A stretch of DNA of 64,000 nucleotides from Ornithinibacillus scapharcae TW25 (GTDB taxonomy: Bacteria > Bacillota > Bacilli > Bacillales > Amphibacillaceae): NCBI RefSeq assembly GCF_000190475.1, contig NZ_AEWH01000051.1, positions 43,574 through 107,573 of the forward strand, given 5' to 3'. Shown here one piece after another: positions 1-11,699 of this stretch. The position numbers and the translations under genes are program-made. The notes under the pieces were generated by a model, which was not told the DNA's origin, searched no databases, and saw only the letters and a list, made by a program, of their open reading frames with translations. Numbering within the stretch: position 1 is the stretch's first letter; each line of letters opens with the position of its first letter.

Positions 1-2
1 CT

Positions 3-1325
3 GTAAAAACAGAAATTGAAGATCATGACAATAAAAACTTAACCATTACGAAGACCACCACACGTTTAGGAATGGTCTTCTTTTTATTTCTATTCAATAT
101 CGGGATTTCCATTTTCGTATTTCTTCTATCGGGAACTATGATTTTCTCGCAAATTCTGTTTATTATCTATGCGATGTTTCTGCCCATTAGTTTTTTACTT
201 TCCATGATACCGACTTTTGAAAACATGGGAAAACAGGCGATTATGAAATTGTTTAATGTGATTATGCTTCGGGCTGGAATTACATTGATTATTACAATTG
301 CCTTTAGCATTTCATCCATGCTTTACAGCTTAACAACGAGTTATCCGTTTTTTTTGATTGCCTTTTTGCAGATCGTGACATTTGCAGGCATTTACATGAA
401 ACTCGGTGACATTATGAGCATGTTTAAACTGCAAAGTAATGATTCGCAACAAGTCGGACGTCAAGTCATGCGTCGTCCCTACCGAATGTTCAATCGTGGC
501 AGCCGTCGATTACAGCGAACAATCGGGCGCACCCTTGCAGGGGCAACAGCAGGAGCAACGGTCGGGGCAATGGTTGGAAAATCAAAGAAAACAAAGGGTT
601 CATCCTCTCCCCTACGTCCATTGCTACGGTTAACATCGACTACAAAAAATAACAAACAACGGCCAACTGATCGCATGAAATTAACATCTTTAAGTCATAA
701 AGTAGGTCAAGTCACAGGAAAAATGCTTAGTGCGAAAAGTCATTTCCGTGCAAATATAGATCATCGTAAAGAACAACTGCATGATTTGCCTACTACTGCT
801 CAATATGCGGTGATGCAAGGAAAAGAACAGCTTACAAAACCTGCCCGTGATTTTAAAGAAGGTATGAAGCAAGCAAAGGAAAAGAGACAAAAACACATGC
901 AGACCGTCAAGCAAAACATCGTCAAACCATTGCAGATAGGCGGCAAGCATTGGCTAAAAAACGTTTCCCATCTCGAAAGACTGCTAGTTATGAACGACCA
1001 GTCACGCATGATGTCAATGAATCTGCACATCAAGATAGATTAAAGAACCCAACTGTTCAACAAAAAGAAAAGACAAGACCTGTCACAAAAAGCGAGCATA
1101 TGAAGCAATTCAAATTACAACGACAGTTATCGAGTTCAGACAAAAAGAGCATTTTACAGATAATCCCAAACAACCTGTTAAAAAAGAAAACCAATCTCCC
1201 AATGAAGAACGTTCTCGATCAAAAAATAGTCAGAAAATCATTAAGCGTCCCTCTAAACCGTTGAAACGTACAAACCAGAAACAAATTAGTAAGCGTCCAA
1301 TCCATACAACTAGGAGGAAACGCTA
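3..1325 (+). pseudogene. Orf15/ConG-like (VirB6-type) conjugation membrane protein, 5'-truncated by window edge, frameshifted 3' end
   Basis: The frame is open from base 3, so the gene begins before the window. The first 130 or so residues seen hold several hydrophobic segments, followed by a long Lys/Arg/Gln-rich tail. This layout and its place directly before orf14 and orf13 homologues match Tn916 Orf15 and ICEBs1 ConG, the polytopic membrane subunit of the conjugation channel. The original frame stops at 1043. Coding-like basic sequence continues in a second frame (about 950-1130) and then a third, which ends in a TAATG overlap with the next start. That overlap is what an intact gene would show, so I infer two indels, near the A6 run at about 955 and near 1120-1150. 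Decay and sequencing error are both possible. Confidence 0.75.
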
Positions 1326-2345
1326 ATGAAAGTCATGAGATTAAAGGTTATGTTAATTGCTGGGGGATTAGGTTTTCTTGCCTTTTTAGGGCTATTAGCA
1401 TTTGTAGCTATTTTTATATCAGACGAAGAACACTCATCAGATGGTGGTGATTTCATTCATGATATAGGTGGCATATCAGTATCCGCCGATGTGTTAAAGC
1501 ACCAGCCAATGGTAGAAAAGTATGCACAAGAATATGGAATTAGTGAGTATGTCTCTACTCTACTCGCGATTATTGAAGTGGAAAGCGGCGGTAAATTGCC
1601 AGACGTAATGCAGGCCAGTGAATCGTTGGGATTACCGCCTAATACATTGGATACCGAAGCTTCTATTAAACAAGGAACAAAATACTTTGCAGATTTGTTG
1701 CGTTCCGCAGAAGCAAAAGGTGTCGATGGTAACACAGTCATCCAATCCTATAACTATGGAGGTGCTTTTATTGATTACGTTGCAAAAAGAGAAGCACGAT
1801 ATAGCTTTGGACTAGCCGAAAGTTTTGCGAAAGAACGTTCAGGCGGCAGCAAAGTTACTTACTCGAACCCAATAGCCGTAAAGAAAAATGGCGGTTGGCG
1901 TTACCGTTATGGCAATATGTTTTATGTCGATTTAGTAAGTCAATATTTTATTTCACCCCAATTCGATGATCAAATGGTTCAAGTTGTTATGAATGAGGCC
2001 TTAAAATATGAAGGATTCCCTTATGTCTTTGGAGGAGATAATCCAAAAACCTCATTTGATTGTAGCGGACTGACGCAATGGAGTTATCGAAAGGCAGGAA
2101 TTAACTTGCCCCGAACAGCACAGCAGCAGTATGACGCGACCGAGCATATATCTTTATCTGAAGCAAAGCCAGGGGATTTAGTGTTCTTTCATTCCACTTA
2201 TAACGCCGGCACATATGTCACTCACGTTGGTATCTATGTTAGAAATAATCAGATGTATAATGCTGGAGATCCAATCGGTTATGCAGATGTGACTTCTTCA
2301 TACTGGCAAAAGCATTTAATTGGAGCTGGACGTATTAAACAATAG
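1326..2345 (+). CDS. CwlT/Orf14-like bifunctional cell-wall hydrolase of the conjugation machinery
   Basis: The 339-residue protein has an N-terminal membrane anchor (about residues 8-31), a lysozyme-like domain (about 55-170, with the acidic stretch EVESGG near residue 84) and a C-terminal NlpC/P60 domain. The NlpC/P60 catalytic Cys is in DCSGL (C246) and the His in THVGIY (H300). Length and domain order match CwlT of ICEBs1 and Orf14 of Tn916, which cut peptidoglycan locally so that the transfer channel can be built. The start overlaps the preceding stop (TAATG) and follows a GGAGG-type site. It lies between the orf15 and orf13 homologues, as in Tn916. No defect is visible. Confidence 0.9.
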   Translation: MKVMRLKVMLIAGGLGFLAFLGLLAFVAIFISDEEHSSDGGDFIHDIGGISVSADVLKHQPMVEKYAQEYGISEYVSTLLAIIEVESGGKLPDVMQASESLGLPPNTLDTEASIKQGTKYFADLLRSAEAKGVDGNTVIQSYNYGGAFIDYVAKREARYSFGLAESFAKERSGGSKVTYSNPIAVKKNGGWRYRYGNMFYVDLVSQYFISPQFDDQMVQVVMNEALKYEGFPYVFGGDNPKTSFDCSGLTQWSYRKAGINLPRTAQQQYDATEHISLSEAKPGDLVFFHSTYNAGTYVTHVGIYVRNNQMYNAGDPIGYADVTSSYWQKHLIGAGRIKQ

Positions 2346-2359
2346 AAGGGTTGGTTCAG

Positions 2360-3271
2360 ATGAATGGATTATTTAAGAAGCAAGGAAAGCGACAAATGAA
2401 AACAAAACCTAAAAAAATAAAAGGAAAAACGCTTGGACCACGCAAAAAGTCGGTGATAATTTTATGGATAGTTCTCATTGGAAGCCTTGTATTTGGGATT
2501 TATAATAACTTTACGGCGATTGATCAGCATACCATACATGAAAGAGAAATCGTTGAAACCAAGATCATGGATACGAATGCGATTGAGAGCTTTACAAAAA
2601 ACTTTGTGAAAGACTACTACACTTGGCAAAACGAAAAAGATTCCATTGAACAACGAGCGGAAAAGATTAGTCACTATTTGACAGAGGAATTACAAGCTTT
2701 AAATACCGATACTGTTAGAGCGGATATTCCTACTAGTTCCAGTGTGAGTGGTATTGATATCTGGTCAGTGTCACCAAAGAATGATAATACCTATGCGGTT
2801 GTTTATTCGGTAGATCAAAAAATTACGGAAGATAAAAATAGCGAAAAGGTCCGATCCACCTATCGAATCATACTACATCAAGATAATATAGGTAACTTAG
2901 TTATTAAACAAAACCCTACCTTATGGAGCATACCGAATAAATCAGACTATGAGCCACAACAACCTGAAAGTAATGGTACAGTTGATTCCGATACTGTGCA
3001 GGAAGTGACAGAGTTTTTGGAGACGTTCTTTACATTTTATCCGACTGCAACAAAACAGGAACTTGATTATTATGTGAAAAATAATGCTTTACCACCGATT
3101 GGTAAGGATTATCTATTTTCAGAGCTAGTTCATCCAGTATTCCAAACAGTAGATCATCAAATAAAAGTATGGGTTACTGTTAAATATATTGATGAAACAA
3201 CAAAAGTAACACAGTTTTCGCAATATATACTCACGTTAGAAAAAGATACTAATTGGATGATTGTCGAGTAA
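2360..3271 (+). CDS. TcpC/Orf13-like conjugation channel protein
   Basis: The protein has a short basic cytoplasmic N terminus, one transmembrane helix (about residues 35-52) and a soluble extracellular part. The latter holds two NTF2-like halves, typical of the TcpC family (Tn916 Orf13, ICEBs1 ConC). TcpC proteins are membrane subunits needed for DNA transfer. The ATG at 2360 was chosen over the TTG at 2351 because GAAGGG at about 2344 sits about ten bases before the ATG but only one before the TTG. In Tn916 the next downstream genes are the tet(M) region; here they are replaced by relics and rph. Confidence 0.82.
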   Translation: MNGLFKKQGKRQMKTKPKKIKGKTLGPRKKSVIILWIVLIGSLVFGIYNNFTAIDQHTIHEREIVETKIMDTNAIESFTKNFVKDYYTWQNEKDSIEQRAEKISHYLTEELQALNTDTVRADIPTSSSVSGIDIWSVSPKNDNTYAVVYSVDQKITEDKNSEKVRSTYRIILHQDNIGNLVIKQNPTLWSIPNKSDYEPQQPESNGTVDSDTVQEVTEFLETFFTFYPTATKQELDYYVKNNALPPIGKDYLFSELVHPVFQTVDHQIKVWVTVKYIDETTKVTQFSQYILTLEKDTNWMIVE

Positions 3272-3382
3272 AAATGATTTAGTTTATTTACTGTAGCTTT
3301 AGAATAAATTTGTTTGATCAAAAACAACCCGTAGACCCATAGTTAAATTAGGGCTTGCTGAACAATTTTTTAAACAACTTCA

Positions 3383-3737
3383 GTGACAACAGAATGGCGA
3401 AAAGCAAACCATCGGAAAATAGCCAACAAGAGAGCTCGTAACCTATGTTCCAGATTCATGACAAGAAGCTGGAGAGAGATAGATGATGGCGTGAATAATA
3501 AAGGTCGCTCTGATGGTTCTGGTGGAAGCAAAGCGCCTTCTCCTAATGACGGAGATAATAATAATTTAGTTGATAATATAGCGAACAAGATAGATAACAA
3601 AAAAAGATAGCGAAGCAAAAGACGATTCTCCCAATCAAAATAATTCGACTGGCAACATTGAACAAGTAACTGATGAAAATGAAAAAGGTGGCTCTGTTAC
3701 AGCGTTAAAGAACAAACGCGAGGCAATACGTCTGTAA
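3383..3737 (+). pseudogene. Gene relic with Asn/Ser/Asp-rich low-complexity sequence
   Basis: Coding-like sequence rich in Asn, Asp, Ser and Gly runs through this stretch but changes frame. One change is clear at the A7 run near 3599-3605: the frame ending NKIDNKK continues in another frame as DSEAKDDSPNQNN up to a TAA at 3735. A further change near 3400-3480 is likely. No start with a good ribosome site is seen, and I do not recognise the protein. The wider gap 3272-4338 holds only this relic, the zinc-ribbon relic and a hairpin. Confidence 0.4.
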
Positions 3738-3861
3738 GAATAGTAGGTATAGATAAGCCAGGATAACTAATGTGAAAAAGTAATTCAGGGAAGAATAATT
3801 AAAAGAGATTGTAAGTTAGGAATTGCTTTCAATCCCTCTTTGTTTATAGTAGGTAAAAAAA

Positions 3862-4090
3862 TTGAAAAAATCATTTGCTTTAACATTTCCCCATTTAGTA
3901 AAAGAGTGGGGCTATGAAAAAATGGATCTTTCTCCCTATGATGTACCACCGAAAGGCCGGAAGATTGTTTGATGGAAGGATTAAAGGGAAAAGTTATAAA
4001 GCTAGGTTAGCAGATAAAGCTAATGGAAAGGCTTGTGCCGAATGCTCTATCTTAAATCGTTCTATTGCTGTCCGAAAGCCTGATGTATAA
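3862..4090 (+). pseudogene. Relic of a zinc-ribbon (DUF4379-like) protein
   Basis: One frame gives FPHLVKEWGYEKMDLSPYDV and a lysine-rich turn, followed by a TGA. After a frame change comes RIKGKSYKARLADKANGKACAEC. The pattern 'LxxEWxxxKN..LxPxDVxxGSxKKVWW' followed by 'WxxxIxxRxxGxxCPxC' is typical of the repeat in DUF4379-type zinc-ribbon proteins, which often accompany restriction or mobile DNA. The tryptophan-rich middle and first Cys pair are missing, so this is at most a fragment. The assignment rests on pattern memory only. Confidence 0.4.
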
Positions 4091-4129
4091 TGACAATAAA
4101 GTTGTTTATTTTGAAGCTGAAAACACGCA

Positions 4130-4159
4130 TTACACCGTCCAAAAATATGGACGGTGTAA
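4130..4159. terminator. Perfect 11-bp hairpin, probable terminator
   Basis: TTACACCGTCC (4130-4140) and GGACGGTGTAA (4149-4159) form a perfect stem with an 8-base loop. The downstream T-run is interrupted (AAATAAAGCTTTTT), so termination is likely but not certain. It separates the relics from the convergent rph gene. Confidence 0.6.
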
Positions 4160-4338
4160 AAATAAAGCTTTTTAATTTTTGGGGCAATTGCTGATAACAG
4201 TCTACAGATGGTTACAATAAAGTCGTATTAGGTTGTTCAACAATCGCTCCCATTAATGGATTAGTCTTTTCTGATATTAGCTGGTATAGTCGAACAAAAA
4301 TCCTTAAAACATCTTTCTTACTGTAAGGTATTTAGCAA

Positions 4339-6977
<2,639 letters not shown>

Positions 6978-7022
6978 TCATTTAACAAAAAAGCTTATCT
7001 TACCATACTAAATGTCTCATCG

Positions 7023-7039
7023 AAGCGTTTGCACCGCTT
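7023..7039. promoter_or_regulatory. Short inverted repeat upstream of rph
   Basis: AAGCG-TTTGCAC-CGCTT lies about 70-85 bases before the rph start, with AT-rich DNA around it. It could be a regulator site for rph, but no promoter boxes are clear and short palindromes also occur by chance. The rest of 6954-7338 holds only the hairpin at 7114-7154. Confidence 0.25.
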
Positions 7040-7113
7040 GATTAATACTAGCAGGTAAAAAATTTTAAAAAAGACTGAATTTTTTGATTAATCATGATAT
7101 AATTAAGTCAAGG

Positions 7114-7154
7114 AAAGGGACAGTTACTGATTATTTATCGTAACTGTCCCTTTT
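7114..7154 (+). terminator. Strong intrinsic terminator
   Basis: AAAGGGACAGTTAC (7114-7127) pairs perfectly with GTAACTGTCCCTTT (7140-7153) across a 12-base loop, and the stem ends in a run of T. No intact plus-strand gene now precedes it, so it may belong to a lost gene or have arrived with the cargo. Confidence 0.75.
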
Positions 7155-7338
7155 TTATGGACGGAACATCTTGGATCGTCAGCCAAGGCTTATAATTTCC
7201 TAATTCTCCTTGGCCACGGCTTTCTTATAATATCGGTCAATTTTAGATTTACCTCACTTTGTCAACGAATTCTTTTTGAATACTATATAATTCTTCAATT
7301 GGCAGGCTTTAAACCCTCAACAAAAGGATCTTCCACGT

Positions 7339-7616
7339 TTAGGGTAGTCGCTTGAGCATCTGATGGTTTGTCATTTCATATCCCATCTTTTTATAAAGTG
7401 CTATGGCTCGTTGATTATGAGCGAAAACGTGTAATCGTATCTGTTTGATATTCTCTGATTTTGCATATTCTTCAAGAGCCAACATTGTTGCCTTACCGAG
7501 TCCTTTTCCACGTTGATCTTCATCAAGTTCGATATCATAGATATAGGCTTGCTTTTCTTGATTTTTATCCTGTATATATACCCATAAAATCCCAATATTG
7601 CTAATCGGTTGGAATT
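7339..7616 (-). pseudogene. GNAT N-acetyltransferase, N-terminal half missing
   Basis: The readable part holds the GNAT core: the acetyl-CoA loop RGKGLG and the C-terminal HVFAHNQRAIALYKKMGY motif. The usual first 50 or so residues are absent. At the point where they should begin, the sequence passes directly into the truncated ArsR gene on the other strand. The ATG at 7629 would lie inside the ArsR part and is probably not a real start. Any activity is doubtful because motif C/D is only partly present. Confidence 0.7.
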
Positions 7617-7836
7617 GAGCCAGCCGCATGTTTCAAAGCATTTAAAAGTGCTGAGTGACAATGGAATTGTAGAAGTGAAGCCAGAAGCTAATCGTCGATA
7701 TTACAAGCTACGGTCTGAGCCCTTCCGAGTAATAGAATATTGGGCGACTTCCTTTCAAAAGGATATGGAAAGGAAACTCGACAACTTGGACGACTATGTC
7801 CAAGAATTGCAAAACAAACAAAAAAGGAACAAGTGA
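7612..7836 (+). pseudogene. ArsR-family regulator, N terminus missing
   Basis: The sequence begins in the recognition helix (LSQPHVSKHLKVLSDNGIV) and continues through the wing (NRRYYKL) to a natural C terminus. About the first 30-35 residues of a normal ArsR protein, including its start, are lost at the junction with the GNAT remnant. ArsR regulators of this subtype are usually encoded directly before an SRPBCC/AHSA1 gene, as here (20 bases apart), and repress it. Confidence 0.72.
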
Positions 7837-7855
7837 AAAATAAGGAGGAAAAATT

Positions 7856-8368
7856 ATGCCAAATAACAAAATGGTTTCAAGAGTAGAGAATGAAAGGTTT
7901 CTTGTTTTAGAACGAGTTTATGATATGCCACGTGATCAACTATTTCAACTATTTAAGGAACCAGAGCATTTAAAGCGCTGGTGGAGTACGGATGGTTGGG
8001 AACTGCCCGTTTGCAACATGGACTTTCGCCCAGGAGGCGTATGGCACTATTGCATGAAATGTGTTGATAAGAATCAAGAAGAATATGGAATGGAATCTTG
8101 GAACAAAACCATTTATAAAGACATTATTGAGCCAGAAAAGATTGTTTATAACGATTATTTTTCGGATGCAGAAGGCAATATCAATGAGTCCATGCCTTCT
8201 CCAGAGGTCACGATGGAATTCATCGATTTAGGCAGTCAAACAAAATTGGTCAGCCGTTCTGAATTCGATTCAGCGGATTCCCTGCAAGCTGTTTTGGACA
8301 TGGGATTGTTGGAAGGAATCACACAAACGTGGAATAATTTAGATGTATTGGTAGAGAGATTAAAATAG
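7856..8368 (+). CDS. SRPBCC (AHSA1/START-like) domain protein
   Basis: The 170-residue protein shows the AHSA1-family pattern: an N-terminal ERVYDMPRDQLFQLF strand and helix, RWWSTDGW, the FRPGGVWHYCM strand and a C-terminal helix (GITQTWNNLDVLVERLK). These proteins form a hydrophobic pocket; in ArsR-SRPBCC pairs the ligand is mostly unknown. An AAGGAGGAA site lies before the ATG. The gene appears intact, but its upstream regulator is truncated, so its natural promoter may be gone. Confidence 0.85.
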   Translation: MPNNKMVSRVENERFLVLERVYDMPRDQLFQLFKEPEHLKRWWSTDGWELPVCNMDFRPGGVWHYCMKCVDKNQEEYGMESWNKTIYKDIIEPEKIVYNDYFSDAEGNINESMPSPEVTMEFIDLGSQTKLVSRSEFDSADSLQAVLDMGLLEGITQTWNNLDVLVERLK

Positions 8369-8443
8369 AGAATAAAGCTTTGATCATTTAATATGATTTT
8401 TGACAAAACACTCACAAAGGGCTGTCTAATAAGTCTCGAAAAT

Positions 8444-8482
8444 AAAACAAGAGGGGAAAATATCTTTCTTCCTCTTGTTTTT
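8444..8482 (+). terminator. Intrinsic terminator after the SRPBCC gene
   Basis: AAAACAAGAGG (8444-8454) pairs with CCTCTTGTTTT (8471-8481). It lies about 75 bases after the SRPBCC stop and ends in T. Confidence 0.75.
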
Positions 8483-8608
8483 CGTTTCTAAAAAATCTTC
8501 GAAAAGTAGCCTGCGAGGTTCAGCTAATTTCAGGATACTGTAGACCAATGCCAATAATTTGGCGATCCTATTAAAGGGAATAAGGTAGGCAAGGTAACCT
8601 AGATAATT

Positions 8609-8802
8609 GTTTCTAAATGATAACAGATTACTTCTTTTACCTTTTCTGGAGAGTAAACATCAGGTCTTAACAGGGCATGAATGAACAAGCCATCAATTAA
8701 TGCCGATAGCCTACTTATCTCTAATTGTACATTAATTGAATCAGATAAAATTCCTTGTAGAACTAATATCTCACTCATTGAATTTGCTAATTTATAGGTA
8801 AC
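8609..8802 (-). pseudogene. Duplicated 3' fragment of a TetR gene
   Basis: On the minus strand this stretch aligns base by base with the 3' third of the TetR gene at 12568-13173 (12596-12790), with roughly one difference in eight. Shared runs include GATAAAATYCC and CTTTTCTGGAGAGTA. No DNA-binding domain precedes it. It is a diverged copy or a remnant of a second regulator. The rest of 8369-8932 shows no other gene. Confidence 0.75.
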
Positions 8803-8934
8803 TTAATTATTATTCATTTGTTTCTCCCCATACCTTATTTTTTAAAAAATGAGATATGGAAAATCGCACCTATTTTCCGCGAGGAACATAAAAGATTTTA
8901 TTCATTGATTAGTGCTGGTATTCTTTTCACACGT

Positions 8935-9633
8935 TCAAGATGCAGAACGTTTTCCATCCATTTTGTTAGTATAATAGTTGGTAAATCCAAAAATAAGCGG
9001 AGCAAATACAAGGATTGGAATGACCCATACAATTAAACTGACAGATTCAATTTGAAGAAGTCTTGGTGCACCAAAGACGGCAAATGCAGTAACGGTTGCG
9101 ATACAGCATGATAGCATACCTATTATATGTTCCACTATCCAATGAGATCTTCTGGTTGGAGCAGACAGCCAATATTGCAGTTGGATTCCTCCCAAAAACA
9201 CACCTATAATAGGGAAAAACTTCAATAACGGAAAATCAATCTTCCAACCGTATATGCTAATTGCGATACCAAAGGTAAGTAATAGTATCGGAAAAAACAA
9301 ATCAATCACATGCTTGTGAGTATTTCGGCGTCTTTTATATCGAAGGACTCGTATGCCATACCATGCTGCTCCTCCACTTAAAATAGCAATAAAAATCAGA
9401 AACCAAGAAAATGGAACATCCTCTGCGTGAAATGACGGATCCCAAGCAAGGCGATAAATCCCCATATATAATGCTGAAATGGATACAATGCTCATGGCAA
9501 TCACATATACCCAACCACTACGTCGATGCGTCTTTCTCCCTTTCTTCGTAACTATTGGAATCCAAAACACACATAATGCCAAAAATCCCCCTAAAACATG
9601 AGACCACCGAGCAACCATAAACATAAACTCCAT
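8935..9633 (-). CDS. DUF2306-like polytopic membrane protein
   Basis: The 232-residue protein has about seven hydrophobic helices. It begins with a segment containing ARWSHVLGG, followed by a basic loop KKGRKTHRRSGWVYV; this H-x(n)-HRRSGW arrangement is typical of DUF2306 and related heme/quinone-type membrane proteins. Its function is unknown. The ATG at 9633 follows AAGGGGGATG, better placed than the TTG before it. The TetR fragment lies just downstream on the same strand, so a regulator gene may once have followed it. Confidence 0.65.
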   Translation of the reverse strand: MEFMFMVARWSHVLGGFLALCVFWIPIVTKKGRKTHRRSGWVYVIAMSIVSISALYMGIYRLAWDPSFHAEDVPFSWFLIFIAILSGGAAWYGIRVLRYKRRRNTHKHVIDLFFPILLLTFGIAISIYGWKIDFPLLKFFPIIGVFLGGIQLQYWLSAPTRRSHWIVEHIIGMLSCCIATVTAFAVFGAPRLLQIESVSLIVWVIPILVFAPLIFGFTNYYTNKMDGKRSAS

Positions 9634-9860
9634 CAATTCTCATCCCCCTTACAGGATACCTTTACATATTCTAAAATTTTTTTCAATAAACGAGTCATAT
9701 AGCTAATTTTTATATAGACTTCTAGTTTTCATGAAGTACGTTCATACCGCAAGATTCTCCTGGCCAAGGGAATCTTATTTTTATGTCAGTAAATTAACAC
9801 GAGAAACAGTAAGCTGTATTTCTTATAAGTCGATACCCTATTTTTCCTACTAAAAATGTT

Positions 9861-9892
9861 CCCTGCCAAAATTTTTTATTGGCAGGGTTTTT
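9861..9892 (+). terminator. Intrinsic terminator-like hairpin
   Basis: CCCTGCCAA (9861-9869) pairs with TTGGCAGGG (9879-9887) and is followed by TTTTT; a further GGCAGGGAA copy follows at once. It lies in the 9637-10026 gap, where nothing else is seen. Confidence 0.6.
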
Positions 9893-10026
9893 GGCAGGGA
9901 ACTATACTATTTTTAATCAATATGTCCGTTTTATATAAGGTTAAATGCTGTTAAATCAGCATTCCCACTTCAAATTAAGTTGTAGTTTTATTCCCATCAA
10001 ATAGGATTAACAAAACCTACAAAGTG

Positions 10027-10470
10027 CTATTGTATTTCCTCAATCGGCACATTCTTTATATGTGTTGCAATCCACCAAATGTGCCCAAAGGGATCCATTA
10101 CACCTCCACGTCTATCGCCTTCAATATGATCTTCTACGGGCTCCAGTTCCTTTGCTCCTGCATCAATAGCTTGTGCAAAAAGTGCATCTGCGTCCTCAAC
10201 ATAGAGAAAAATATGCATCCCAGCTCCTTTAAGAGACTGGGGGCTCTGCATAATCGGGTATGCTGGAAACTCATCAGCAATCATGATTGGTGAATCACCG
10301 ATTTTGATTTCTGCATGCTGAACTTTACCGCTGTTATCTGTAACACGCATCTGTTCAGTAGCTCCAAATGCCTTTTTATAAAATGAAATGGCAGCTGTTG
10401 CATCTTTGATAATCATGTACGGTGTCACTGTGTGGTATCCTGCTGGAATGCCTTTTGTATTCGATGTCAT
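10027..10470 (-). CDS. VOC-superfamily (PhnB/glyoxalase-like) protein
   Basis: The 147-residue protein opens with the PhnB-type VTPYMIIKDATAAISFYKKAFGA segment and ends with VMDPFGHIWWIATH, the hallmark of this VOC subfamily. Such proteins bind a metal and act on or sequester small molecules; the substrate cannot be told. The ATG at 10470 was chosen because TGGAGGAATATTTC sits directly before it; the longer reading has no site. An AraC-type regulator lies upstream on the same strand and may control it. Confidence 0.83.
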   Translation of the reverse strand: MTSNTKGIPAGYHTVTPYMIIKDATAAISFYKKAFGATEQMRVTDNSGKVQHAEIKIGDSPIMIADEFPAYPIMQSPQSLKGAGMHIFLYVEDADALFAQAIDAGAKELEPVEDHIEGDRRGGVMDPFGHIWWIATHIKNVPIEEIQ

Positions 10471-10598
10471 GAAATATTCCTCCAATGAATTTAAATTTGG
10501 ATGCAATTATTCCAAAGAAACAGGTCAGATATTGGGAATGATTGCATCAAATTTATTCTAAATTACGGTGGAATGAATTGTATTGTAAAAAAATGACC

Positions 10599-11420
10599 CT
10601 ATTTAAGTGGAACGTGATTTTGTTGTTTCTCTTGATTCATGTGGTAGACTGTTGGGCTAAGACCAGAAAATGCATGAAAATCGTGGATGAAATGGGCCTG
10701 ATCATAATAACCGCAAGTTAACGCAAATGTTGTCCAATCAATTTGCTCTCCATCATTAATGAGCTGAAGTACATTCTGAAAACGTTGGATGCGGTAAAAT
10801 TGTTTGGGTGTCATTCCCACTTCTTCCTTGAATACCTGAATAAAACGGCGTGAACTCAAACTAATTTGATCAGTCACATCAGCAATTTTTAACTGATAAG
10901 GGAAATCCTGAAATTTCTTTAACGCGAAGACAACTGCTGGATGAAGAGCCGAGGCTTGATTTATCATCTCCAATAAGTAATGTTCAAGAACTCTAAATTT
11001 GGCAGCTGGCATTTCAACTTCAAGAAGCTGATCTCGCATTTCGACCGCTTTTGCCCCCCAAAGTGTTTCTAGAGATACGTGCCTATTATATAATTCATTG
11101 GCTGATATATTAAGAAATGGAAAAGCACCACCTGGCTTAAAGTGAATCCCTATTGTGGAAGCTTGACATGCTGTGTCGATAACAGTAAAATCTGAATGCG
11201 GTCCAGAAATCACGCTCCCACGAAAACTTTTGAATCGGTCCTGATTCTTTTGATCGTATACCTTTATCAAGTCCTCTTCTAGATTGATAACTAATTCCAT
11301 AGAGCCGTCTGGAAGGACGCGTTCCATTTCATGAGGCGGCTTATAACTTTTGTAATACCAAAAAATATTTATAAAATTCGACAAGGGAGGCGGGGGGTGG
11401 TAGGTTTGAAAAACAACCAT
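10599..11420 (-). CDS. AraC-family transcriptional regulator (DUF6597-type sensor domain)
   Basis: The N-terminal half shows the pattern of AraC proteins with a DUF6597-like domain (PPPPLSNFINIFWYY, PDGSMELVINL, HFKPGGAFPFL). The C-terminal 100 residues hold two helix-turn-helix motifs (ISLSSRRFIQVFKEEVGMTPKQF and the second with YYDQAHFIHDFHAFSGLSP). The ATG at 11420 is favoured over the GTG nine bases earlier by spacing from AAAGG. The neighbouring VOC gene is a plausible target. Confidence 0.85.
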   Translation of the reverse strand: MVVFQTYHPPPPLSNFINIFWYYKSYKPPHEMERVLPDGSMELVINLEEDLIKVYDQKNQDRFKSFRGSVISGPHSDFTVIDTACQASTIGIHFKPGGAFPFLNISANELYNRHVSLETLWGAKAVEMRDQLLEVEMPAAKFRVLEHYLLEMINQASALHPAVVFALKKFQDFPYQLKIADVTDQISLSSRRFIQVFKEEVGMTPKQFYRIQRFQNVLQLINDGEQIDWTTFALTCGYYDQAHFIHDFHAFSGLSPTVYHMNQEKQQNHVPLK

Positions 11421-11598
11421 AGCAATCACTACCTTTAATTTATTCTAAAAAGCACCATTATTGTTGGCTTGAAATAAAATTTCGATCAACAATGTCATTT
11501 AAATCCTTATTTTTTAGGGTATTCGGATTATTTGGTAGAAAAGGACTTATAATTAACCCTTTTCCATTTTCTTAATAAGTGTAGAAAAATCAAGTTGC

Positions 11599-11626
11599 CT
11601 GTTATGACGTGATAACAGGACTTTTT
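11599..11626 (+). terminator. Hairpin with T-run
   Basis: CCTGTTAT (11599-11606) pairs with ATAACAGG (11612-11619), followed by ACTTTTTATTTT. It lies between the AraC start and the grpB-like gene, on the opposite strand to both. Confidence 0.55.
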
Positions 11627-11699
11627 ATTTTACAAACTTATCTTACTGATAAGTAATATTATTAAATACCTTCACCCTTATAAAAGGAATTTGTAAGTT

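Noticed and set aside
4180-4330. Transposase fragment in the gap before rph
   Set aside because: Short frames show no recognisable transposase motif.
7114-7154. MITE or transposon end
   Set aside because: It is a single perfect hairpin with T-run and no target duplication; a terminator explains it.
8818-9036. 72-codon plus-strand frame
   Set aside because: It runs antisense to the DUF2306-like gene, with atypical composition and no ribosome site.
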